From NCBI RefSeq assembly GCF_027744825.2, contig NC_071349.1, positions 558,001-622,000 of the forward strand: a stretch of 64,000 nt of DNA, written 5' to 3'. The DNA comes from Synchiropus splendidus (taxonomy: Eukaryota; Chordata; Actinopteri; Syngnathiformes; Callionymidae). The notes below the pieces were generated by a model. That model saw only the letters and a program-made list of their open reading frames with translations, was not told where the DNA came from and searched no databases. Each line of letters begins with the position of its first letter. Position 1 is the stretch's first letter. This document shows positions 52,201 through 62,900 of this stretch, piece after piece. The translations under genes and the position numbers were made by a program.

Positions 52201-52828
52201 CACCTTATCTCAGGCTGAAAAGCGTTTTTGTGCATTGTGCCATAACTTTTTAGGAAAGCTTCAGAACATGAAATTTTAACCTCCCACTATAGCAGAAAGG
52301 GTCTTTCTAGTAGTTGCACATCAAATCTAAGCTGTCTGAAGTGTTTTTCAAAAGTTATCAACACTTTTATGTTTGGCGTTCCGAAACCCACCTTATCTCA
52401 GGCTGAAAAGCGTTTTTGTGCATTGTGCCATAACTTTTCAGGGAAGCTTCAGAACATGAAATTTTAACCTCCCACTATAGCAGAAAGGGTCTTTCTAGTA
52501 GGTGCACATCAAATCTAAGCTGTCTGAAGTGTTTTTCCAAAGTTATTAACACTTTTATGTTTGGCGTTCCGAAACCCACCTTATCTCAGGCTGAAAAGCG
52601 TTTTTGTGCATTGTGCCATAACTTTTCAGGGAAGCTTCAGAACATGAAATTTTAACCTCCCACTATAGCAGAAAGGGTCTTTCTAGTAGGTGCACATCAA
52701 ATCTAAGCTGTCTGAAGTGTTTTTCGAAAGTTATCAACACTTTTATGTTTGGCGTTCCGAAACCCACCTTATCTCAGGCTGAAAAGCGTTTTTGTGCATT
52801 GTGCCATAACTTTTCAGGGAAGCTTCAG
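49257..52828. repeat. Paired 8- and 11-monomer units differing by 3 monomers
   Basis: 49257-50760 reads A-A-A-E-D-H-C2-K; 50761-52828 reads A-A-A-E-M-B-K-D-H-C2-K. Both start with a 19t (aaccttcc) A monomer and have an E monomer with 119t (ttcctaaacc, near 49939 and 51443). The second unit holds an extra M-B-K (51513-52076, 564 bp), gained in one or lost from the other. The D monomers (50009, 52077) are the derived form. Here H precedes C2 and C2 precedes K, an order I did not see elsewhere. Confidence 0.87.
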
Positions 52829-53580
52829 AACATGAAATTTTAACCTCCCACTATAGCAGAAAGGGTCTTTCTAGTAGTTGCACATCAAATCTAAGCTGTC
52901 TGAAGTGTTTTTCAAAAGTTATCAACACTTTTATGTTTGGCGTTCCGAAACCCACCTTATCTCAGGCTGAAAAGCGTTTTTGTGCATTGTGCCATAACTT
53001 TTCAGGGAAGCTTCAGAACATGAAATTTTAACCTCCCACTATAGCAGAAAGGGTCTTTCTAGTAGTTGCACATCAAATCTAAACTGTCTGAAGTGTTTTT
53101 CCAAAGTTATCAACACTTTTATGTTTGGCGTTCCGAAACCCACCTTATCTCAGGCTGAAAAGCGTTTTTGTGCATTGTGCCATAACTTTTCAGGGAAGCT
53201 TCAGAACATGAAATTTTAACCTCCCACTATAGCAGAAAGGGTCTTTCTAGTAGTTGCACATCAAATCTAAACTGTCTGAAGTGTTTTTCCAAAGTTATTA
53301 ACACTTTTATGTTTGGCGTTCCGAAACCCACCTTATCTCAGGCTGAAAAGCGTTTTTGTGCATTGTGCCATAACTTTTCAGGGAAGCTTCAGAACATGAA
53401 ATTTTAACCTCCCACTATAGCAGAAAGGGTCTTTCTAGTAGTTGCACATCAAATCTAAACTGTCTGAAGTGTTTTTCCAAAGTTATCAACACTTTTATGT
53501 TTGGCGTTCCGAAACCCACCTTATCTCAGGCTGAAAAGCGTTTTTACGCATTGTGCCATAACTTTTCAGGGAAGCTTCAG
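52829..53580. repeat. Array segment, monomers 282-285
   Basis: Class order H-E-A-B. With the preceding K monomer it forms K-H-E-A-B, which is repeated at once as the first five monomers of the 14-monomer unit starting at 53581. Confidence 0.84.
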
Positions 53581-56500
53581 AACATGAAATTTTAACCTCC
53601 CACTATAGCAGAAAGGGTCTTTCTAGTAGTTGCACATCAAATCTAAGCTGTCTGAAGTGTTTTTCGAAAGTTATCAACACTTTTATGTTTGGCGTTCCGA
53701 AACCCACCTTATCTCAGGCTGAAAAGCGTTTTTGTGCATTGTGCCATAACTTTTCAGGGAAGCATCAGAACATGAAATTTTAACCTCCCACTATAGCAGA
53801 AAGGGTCTTTCTAGTAGTTGCACATCAAATCTAAGCTGTCTGAAGTGTTTTTCAAAAGTTATCAACACTTTTATGTTTGGCGTTCCGAAACCCACCTTAT
53901 CTCAGGCTGAAAAGCGTTTTTGTGCATTGTGCCATAACTTTTCAGGGAAGCTTCAGAACATGAAATTTTAACCTCCCACTATAGCAGAAAGGGTCTTTCT
54001 AGTAGTTGCACATCAAATCTAAACTGTCTGAAGTGTTTTTCCAAAGTTATCAACACTTTTATGTTTGGCGTTCCGAAACCCACCTTATCTCAGGCTGAAA
54101 AGCGTTTTTGTGCATTGTGCCATAACTTTTCAGGGAAGCTTCAGAACATGAAATTTTAACCTCCCACTATAGCAGAAAGGGTCTTTCTAGTAGTTGCACA
54201 TCAAATCTAAACTGTCTGAAGTGTTTTTCCAAAGTTATTAACACTTTTATGTTTGGCGTTCCGAAACCCACCTTATCTCAGGCTGAAAAGCGTTTTTGTG
54301 CATTGTGCCATAACTTTTCAGGGAAGCTTCAGAACATGAAATTTTAACCTCCCACTATAGCAGAAAGGGTCTTTCTAGTAGTTGCACATCAAATCTAAAC
54401 TGTCTGAAGTGTTTTTCCAAAGTTATCAACACTTTTATGTTTGGCGTTCCGAAACCCACCTTATCTCAGGCTGAAAAGCGTTTTTACGCATTGTGCCATA
54501 ACTTTTCAGGGAAGCTTCAGAACATGAAATTTTAACCTCCCACTATAGCAGAAAGGGTCTTTCTAGTAGGTGCACATCAAATCTAAGCTGTCTGAAGTGT
54601 TTTTCCAAAGTTATCAACTCTTTTATGTTTGGCGTTCCGAAACCCACCTTATCTCAGGCTGAAAAGCGTTTTTGTGCATTGTGCCATAACTTTTCAGGAA
54701 AGCTTCAGAACATGAAATTTTAACCTCCCACTATAGCAGAAAGGGTCTTTCTAGTAGTTGCACATCAAATCTAAACTGTCTGAAGTGTTTTTCCAAAGTT
54801 ATCAACACTTTTATGTTTGGCGTTCCGAAACCCACCTTATCTCAGGCTGAAAAGCGTTTTTACGCATTGTGCCATAACTTTTCAGGGAAGCTTCAGAACA
54901 TGAAATTTTAACCTCCCACTATAGCAGAAAGGGTCTTTCTAGTAGGTGCACATCAAATCTAAGCTGTCTGAAGTGTTTTTCCAAAGTTATCAACACTTTT
55001 ATGTTTGGCGTTCCGAAACCCACCTTATCTCAGGCTGAAAAGCGTTTTTGTGCATTGTGCCATAACTTTTCAGGGAAGCTTGAGAACATGAAATTTTAAC
55101 TTCCCACTATAGCAGAAAGGGTCTTTCTAGTAGTTGCACATCAAATCTAAACTGTCTGAAGTGTTTTTCCAAAGTTATTAACACTTTTATGTTTGGCGTT
55201 CCGAAACCCACCTTATCTCAGGCTGAAAAGCGTTTTTGTGCATTGTGCCATAACTTTTCAGGGAAGCTTTAGAACATGAAATTTTAACCTCCCACTATAG
55301 CAGAAAGGGTCTTTCTAGTAGTTGCACATCAAATCTAAACTGTCTGAAGTGTTTTTCCAAAGTTATCAACACTTTTATGTTTGGCGTTCCGAAACCCACC
55401 TTATCTCAGGCTGAAAAGCGTTTTTACGCATTGTGCCATAACTTTTCAGGGAAGCATCAGAACATGAAATTTTAGCCTCCCACTATAGCAGAAAGGGTCT
55501 TTCTAGTAGGTGCACATCAAATCTAAGCTGTCTGAAGTGTTTTTCGAAAGTTATCAACACTTTTATGTTTGGCGTTCCGAAACCCACCTTATCTCAGGCT
55601 GAAAAGCGTTTTTGTGCATTGTGCCATAACTTTTCAGGGAAGCTTCAGAACATGAAATTTTAACCTCCCACTATAGCAGAAAGGGTCTTTCTAGTAGTTG
55701 CACATCAAATCTAAGCTGTCTGAAGTGTTTTTCAAAAGTTATCAACACTTTTATGTTTGGCGTTCCGAAACCCACCTTATCTCAGGCTGAAAAGCGTTTT
55801 TGTGCATTGTGCCATAACTTTTCAGGGAAGCTTCAGAACATGAAATTTTAACCTCCCACTATAGCAGAAAGGGTCTTTCTAGTAGTTGCACATCAAATCT
55901 AAACTGTCTGAAGTGTTTTTCCAAAGTTATTAACACTTTTATGTTTGGCGTTCCGAAACCCACCTTATCTCAGGCTGAAAAGCGTTTTTGTGCATTGTGC
56001 CATAACTTTTCAGGGAAGCTTCAGAACATGAAATTTTAACCTCCCACTATAGCAGAAAGGGTCTTTCTAGTAGTTGCACATCAAATCTAAACTGTCTGAA
56101 GTGTTTTTCCAAAGTTATGAACACATTTATGTTTGGCGTTCCGAAACCCACCTTATCTCAGGCTGAAAAGCGTTTTTACGCATTGTGCCATAACTTTTCA
56201 GGGAAGCTTCAGAACATGAAATTTTAACCTCCCACTATAGCAGAAAGGGTCTTTCTAGTAGTTGCACATCAAATCTAAGCTGTCTGAAGTGTTTTTCGAA
56301 AGTTATCAACACTTTTATGTTTGGCGTTCCGAAACCCACCTTATCTCAGGCTGAAAAGCGTTTTTGTGCATTGTGCCATAACTTTTCAGGGAAGCATCAG
56401 AACATGAAATTTTAACCTCCCACTATAGCAGAAAGGGTCTTTCTAGTAGTTGCACATCAAATCTAAGCTGTCTGAAGTGTTTTTCAAAAGTTATCAACAC

Positions 56501-58844
56501 TTTTATGTTTGGCGTTCCGAAACCCACCTTATCTCAGGCTGAAAAGCGTTTTTGTGCATTGTGCCATAACTTTTCAGGGAAGCTTCAGAACATGAAATTT
56601 TAACCTCCCACTATAGCAGAAAGGGTCTTTCTAGTAGTTGCACATCAAATCTAAACTGTCTGAAGTGTTTTTCCAAAGTTATCAACACTTTTATGTTTGG
56701 CGTTCCGAAACCCACCTTATCTCAGGCTGAAAAGCGTTTTTGTGCATTGTGCCATAACTTTTCAGGGAAGCTTCAGAACATGAAATTTTAACCTCCCACT
56801 ATAGCAGAAAGGGTCTTTCTAGTAGTTGCACATCAAATCTAAACTGTCTGAAGTGTTTTTCCAAAGTTATTAACACTTTTATGTTTGGCGTTCCGAAACC
56901 CACCTTATCTCAGGCTGAAAAGCGTTTTTGTGCATTGTGCCATAACTTTTCAGGGAAGCTTCAGAACATGAAATTTTAACCTCCCACTATAGCAGAAAGG
57001 GTCTTTCTAGTAGTTGCACATCAAATCTAAACTGTCTGAAGTGTTTTTCCAAAGTTATCAACACTTTTATGTTTGGCGTTCCGAAACCCACCTTATCTCA
57101 GGCTGAAAAGCGTTTTTACGCATTGTGCCATAACTTTTCAGGGAAGCTTCAGAACATGAAATTTTAACCTCCCACTATAGCAGAAAGGGTCTTTCTAGTA
57201 GGTGCACATCAAATCTAAGCTGTCTGAAGTGTTTTTCCAAAGTTATCAACTCTTTTATGTTTGGCGTTCCGAAACCCACCTTATCTCAGGCTGAAAAGCG
57301 TTTTTGTGCATTGTGCCATAACTTTTCAGGAAAGCTTCAGAACATGAAATTTTAACCTCCCACTATAGCAGAAAGGGTCTTTCTAGTAGTTGCACATCAA
57401 ATCTAAACTGTCTGAAGTGTTTTTCCAAAGTTATCAACACTTTTATGTTTGGCGTTCCGAAACCCACCTTATCTCAGGCTGAAAAGCGTTTTTACGCATT
57501 GTGCCATAACTTTTCAGGGAAGCTTCAGAACATGAAATTTTAACCTCCCACTATAGCAGAAAGGGTCTTTCTAGTAGGTGCACATCAAATCTAAGCTGTC
57601 TGAAGTGTTTTTCCAAAGTTATCAACACTTTTATGTTTGGCGTTCCGAAACCCACCTTATCTCAGGCTGAAAAGCGTTTTTGTGCATTGTGCCATAACTT
57701 TTCAGGGAAGCTTGAGAACATGAAATTTTAACTTCCCACTATAGCAGAAAGGGTCTTTCTAGTAGTTGCACATCAAATCTAAACTGTCTGAAGTGTTTTT
57801 CCAAAGTTATTAACACTTTTATGTTTGGCGTTCCGAAACCCACCTTATCTCAGGCTGAAAAGCGTTTTTGTGCATTGTGCCATAACTTTTCAGGGAAGCT
57901 TTAGAACATGAAATTTTAACCTCCCACTATAGCAGAAAGGGTCTTTCTAGTAGTTGCACATCAAATCTAAACTGTCTGAAGTGTTTTTCCAAAGTTATCA
58001 ACACTTTTATGTTTGGCGTTCCGAAACCCACCTTATCTCAGGCTGAAAAGCGTTTTTACGCATTGTGCCATAACTTTTCAGGGAAGCATCAGAACATGAA
58101 ATTTTAGCCTCCCACTATAGCAGAAAGGGTCTTTCTAGTAGGTGCACATCAAATCTAAGCTGTCTGAAGTGTTTTTCGAAAGTTATCAACACTTTTATGT
58201 TTGGCGTTCCGAAACCCACCTTATCTCAGGCTGAAAAGCGTTTTTGTGCATTGTGCCATAACTTTTCAGGGAAGCTTCAGAACATGAAATTTTAACCTCC
58301 CACTATAGCAGAAAGGGTCTTTCTAGTAGTTGCACATCAAATCTAAGCTGTCTGAAGTGTTTTTCAAAAGTTATCAACACTTTTATGTTTGGCGTTCCGA
58401 AACCCACCTTATCTCAGGCTGAAAAGCGTTTTTGTGCATTGTGCCATAACTTTTCAGGGAAGCTTCAGAACATGAAATTTTAACCTCCCACTATAGCAGA
58501 AAGGGTCTTTCTAGTAGTTGCACATCAAATCTAAACTGTCTGAAGTGTTTTTCCAAAGTTATTAACACTTTTATGTTTGGCGTTCCGAAACCCACCTTAT
58601 CTCAGGCTGAAAAGCGTTTTTGTGCATTGTGCCATAACTTTTCAGGGAAGCTTCAGAACATGAAATTTTAACCTCCCACTATAGCAGAAAGGGTCTTTCT
58701 AGTAGTTGCACATCAAATCTAAACTGTCTGAAGTGTTTTTCCAAAGTTATCAACACTTTTATGTTTGGCGTTCCGAAACCCACCTTATCTCAGGCTGAAA
58801 AGCGTTTTTACGCATTGTGCCATAACTTTTCAGGGAAGCTTCAG
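53581..58844. repeat. Tandem duplication of 14 monomers (2 x 2632 bp)
   Basis: Copies 53581-56212 and 56213-58844 both read K-H-E-A-B-L-B-C-A-F-N-H-A followed by a B-like monomer. The leading K monomer in both has an unusual mix (50t, 67g, 86g, 184a). Shared private variants are 179a on the L monomer, 186g (agcttgag at 55082 and 57714, 2632 apart), and 17t with 186t on the A monomer. By eye the only differences are in the final monomer, where copy 1 has 95g and 101a and copy 2 is an ordinary B. This looks like the youngest large duplication in the window. Confidence 0.93.
56025..56212. repeat. D/B hybrid monomer
   Basis: The left part has the derived D markers 95g and 101a (gaacacattt); the right part has ac at 154-155 and lacks the D markers 175t and 179a, as in class B. 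The switch lies between 101 and 154. It can be explained by crossover between neighbouring D and B monomers that removed 188 bp, or by conversion. Confidence 0.85.
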
Positions 58845-59973
58845 AACATGAAATTTTAACCTCCCACTATAGCAGAAAGGGTCTTTCTAGTAGGTGCACA
58901 TCAAATCTAAGCTGTCTGAAGTGTTTTTCGAAAGTTATCAACACTTTTATGTTTGGCGTTCCGAAACCCACCTTATCTCAGGCTGAAAAGCGTTTTTGTG
59001 CATTGTGCCATAACTTTTCAGGGAAGCTTCAGAACATGAAATTTTAACCTTCCACTATAGCAGAAAGGGTCTTTCTAGTAGTTGCACATCAAATCTAAAC
59101 TGTCTGAAGTGTTTTTCCAAAGTTATTAACACTTTTATGTTTGGCGTTCCGAAAACCACCTTATCTCAGGCTGAAAAGCGTTTTTGTGCATTGTGCCATA
59201 ACTTTTCAGGGAAGCTTCAGAACATGAAATTTTAACCTCCCACTATAGCAGAAAGGGTCTTTCTAGTAGTTGCACATCAAATCTAAACTGTCTGAAGTGT
59301 TTTTCCAAAGTTATTAACACTTTTATGTTTGGCGTTCCGAAACCCACCTTATCTCAGGCTGAAAAGCGTTTTTGTGCATTGTGCCATAACTTTTCAGGGA
59401 AGCTTCAGAACATGAAATTTTAACCTCCCACTATAGCAGAAAGGGTCTTTCTAGTAGTTGCACATCAAATCTAAACTGTCTGAAGTGTTTTTCCAAAGTT
59501 ATCAACACTTTTATGTTTGGCGTTCCGAAACCCACCTTATCTCAGGCTGAAAAGCGTTTTTGTGCATTGTGCCATAACTTTTCAGGGAAGCTTCAGAACA
59601 TGAAATTTTAACCTCCCACTATAGCAGAAAGGGTCTTTCTAGTAGTTGCACATCAAATCTAAAATGTCTGAAGTGTTTTTCCAAAGTTATTAACACTTTT
59701 ATGTTTGGCGTTCCGAAACCCACCTTATCTCAGGCTGAAAAGCGTTTTTGTGCATTGTGCCATAACTTTTCAGGGAAGCTTCAGAACATGAAAATTTTAA
59801 CCTCCCACTATAGCAGAAAGGGTCTTTCTAGTAGTTGCACATCAAATCTAAACTGTCTGAAGTGTTTTTCCAAAGTTATCAACACTTTTATGTTTGGCGT
59901 TCCGAAACCCACCTTATCTCAGGCTGAAAAGCGTTTTTACGCATTGTGCCATAACTTTTCAGGGAAGCTTCAG
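58845..59973. repeat. Array segment, monomers 314-319 (end of core)
   Basis: Class order K-A-A-E-A-B. The A monomer at 59033 has 19t (aaccttcc) and private gaaaaccacc. The last B monomer, 59785-59973, is 189 bp long. With the preceding A-F-N-H-A-B (57717-58844) this rebuilds the 12-monomer order first seen at 17673. Confidence 0.85.
59785..59973. repeat. The only length-variant monomer (189 bp)
   Basis: The a-run after aacatg has four bases (59791-59794) instead of three. It is the only length change I found in about 340 monomers. It shifts the reading frame and so joins two normally closed frames, creating a chance open frame from 59701 to 59988. A homopolymer sequencing error is a real possibility. 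Confidence 0.9.
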
Positions 59974-62900
59974 AACATGAAATTTTAACCTCCCACTATA
60001 GCAGAAAGGGTCTTTCTAGTAGGTGCACATCAAATCTAAGCTGTCTGAAGTGTTTTTCCAAAGTTATCAACACTTTTATGTTTGGCGTTCCGAAACCCAC
60101 CTTATCTCAGGCTGAAAAGCGTTTTTGTGCATTGTGCCATAACTTTTCAGGGAAGCTTCAGAACATGAAATTTTAACCTCCCACTATAGCAGAAAGGGTC
60201 TTTCTAGTAGTTGCACATCAAATCTAAACTGTCTGAAGTGTTTTTCCAAAGTTATTAACACTTTTATGTTTGGCGTTCCGAAACCCACCTTATCTCAGGC
60301 TGAAAAGCGTTTTTGTGCATTGTGCCATAACTTTTCAGGGAAGCTTCAGAACATGAAATTTTAACCTCCCACTATAGCAGAAAGGGTCTTTCTAGTAGTT
60401 GCACATCAAATCTAAACTGTCTGAAGTGTTTTTCCAAAGTTATGAACACTTTTATGTTTGGCGTTCCGAAACCCACCTTATCTCAGGCTGAAAAGCGTTT
60501 TTGTGCATTGTGCCATAACTTTTCAGGAAAGCTTCAGAACATGAAATTTTAACTTCCCACTATAGCAGAAAGGGTCTTTCTAGTAGTTGCACATCAAATC
60601 TAAACTGTCTGAAGTGTTTTTCCAAAGTTATCAACACTTTTATGTTTGGCGTTCCGAAACCCACCTTATCTCAGGCTGAAAAGCGTTTTTGTGCATTGTG
60701 CCATAACTTTTCAGGGAAGCTTCAGAACATGAAATTTTAACCTCCCACTATAGCAGAAAGGGTCTTTCTAGTAGGTGCACATCAAATCTAAGCTGTCTGA
60801 AGTGTTTTTCCAAAGTTATTAACGCTTTTATGTTTGGCGTTCCGAAACCCACCTTATCTCAGGCTGAAAAGCGTTTTTGTGCATTGTGCCATAACTTTTC
60901 AGGGAAGCTTCAGAACATGAAATTTTAACCTCCCACTATAGCAGAAAGGGTCTTTCTAGTAGTTGCACATCAAATCTAAACTGTCTGAAGTGTTTTTCCA
61001 AAGTTATCAACACTTTTATGTTTGGCGTTCCGAAACCCACCTTATCTCAGGCTGAAAAGCGTTTTTACGCAGTGTGCCATAACTTTTCAGGGAAGCATCA
61101 GAACATGAAATTTTAACCTCCCACTATAGCAGAAAGGGCCTTTCTAGTAGGTGCACATCAAATCTAAGCTGTCTGAAGTGTTTTCCGAAAGTTATCAACA
61201 CTTTTATGTTTGGCGTTCCGAAACCCACCTTATCTCAGGCTGAAAAGCGTTTTTGTGCATTATGCCATAACTTTTCAGGGAAGCTTCAGAACATGAAATT
61301 TTAACCTCCCACTATAGCAGAAAGGGTCTTTCTAGTAGTTGCACATCAAATCTAAGCTGTCTGAAGTGTTTTTCAAAAGTTATCAACACTTTTATGTTTG
61401 GCGTTCCGAAACCCACCTTATCTCAGGCTGAAAAGCGTTTTTACGCATTGTGCCATAACTTTTCAGGGAAGCATCAGAACATGAAATTTTATCCTCCCAC
61501 TATAGCAGAAAGGGTCTTTCTAGTAGGTGCACATCAAATCTAAGCTGTCTGAAGTGTTTTTCGAAAGTTATCAACACTTTTATGTTTGGCGTTCCGAAAC
61601 CCACCTTATCTCAGGCTGAAAAGCGTTTTTGTGCATTGTGCCATAACTTTTCAGGAAAGCTTCAGAACATGAAATTTTAACCTCCCACTATAGCAGAAAG
61701 GGTCTTTCTAGTAGTTGCACATCAAATCTAAACTGTCTGAAGTGTTTTTCCAAAGTTATTAACACTTTTATGTTTGGCGTTCCGAAACCCACCTTATCTC
61801 AGGCTGAAAAGCGTTTTTACGCATTGTGCCATAACTTTTCAGGGAAGCTTCAGAACATGAAATTTTAACCTCCCACTATAGCAGAAAGGGTCTTTCTAGT
61901 AGGTGCACATCAAATCTAAGCTGTCTGAAGTGTTTTTCCAAAGTTATCAACACTTTTATGTTTGGCGTTCCGAAACCCACCTTATCTCAGGCTGAAAAGC
62001 GTTTTTGTGCATTGTGCCATAACTTTTCAGGGAAGCTTCAGAACATGAAATTTTAACCTCCCACTATAGCAGAAAGGGTCTTTCTAGTAGTTGCACATCA
62101 AATCTAAGCTGTCTGAAGTGTTTTTCAAAAGTTATCAACACTTTTATGTTTGGCGTTCCGAAACCCACCTTATCTCAGGCTGAAAAGCGTTTTTGTGCAT
62201 TGTGCCATAACTTTTCAGGGAAGCTTCAGAACATGAAATTTTAACCTCCCACTATAGCAGAAAGGGTCTTTCTAGTAGTTGCACATCAAATCTAAACTGT
62301 CTGAAGTGTTTTTCCAAAGTTATCAACACTTTTATGTTTGGCGTTCCGAAACCCACCTTATCTCAGGCTGAAAAGCGTTTTTGTGCATTGTGCCATAACT
62401 TTTCAGGGAAGCTTCAGAACATGAAATTTTAACCTCCCACTATAGCAGAAAGGGTCTTTCTAGTAGTTGCACATCAAATCTAAACTGTCTGAAGTGTTTT
62501 TCCAAAGTTATTAACACTTTTATGTTTGGCGTTCCGAAACCCACCTTATCTCAGGCTGAAAAGCGTTTTTGTGCATTGTGCCATAACTTTTCAGGGAAGC
62601 TTCAGAACATGAAATTTTAACCTCCCACTATAGCAGAAAGGGTCTTTCTAGTAGTTGCACATCAAATCTAAACTGTCTGAAGTGTTTTTCCAAAGTTATC
62701 AACACTTTTATGTTTGGCGTTCCGAAACCCACCTTATCTCAGGCTGAAAAGCGTTTTTACGCATTGTGCCATAACTTTTCAGGGAAGCTTCAGAACATGA
62801 AATTTTAACCTCCCACTATAGCAGAAAGGGTCTTTCTAGTAGGTGCACATCAAATCTAAGCTGTCTGAAGTGTTTTTCCAAAGTTATTAACACTTTTATG

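Noticed and set aside
59701..59988. Open frame of 95 codons with ATG start
   Set aside because: The 1-bp insertion at 59791-59794 joins two repeat frames that are normally closed. It is a repeat shadow, and part of it reads the same mini-frame twice.
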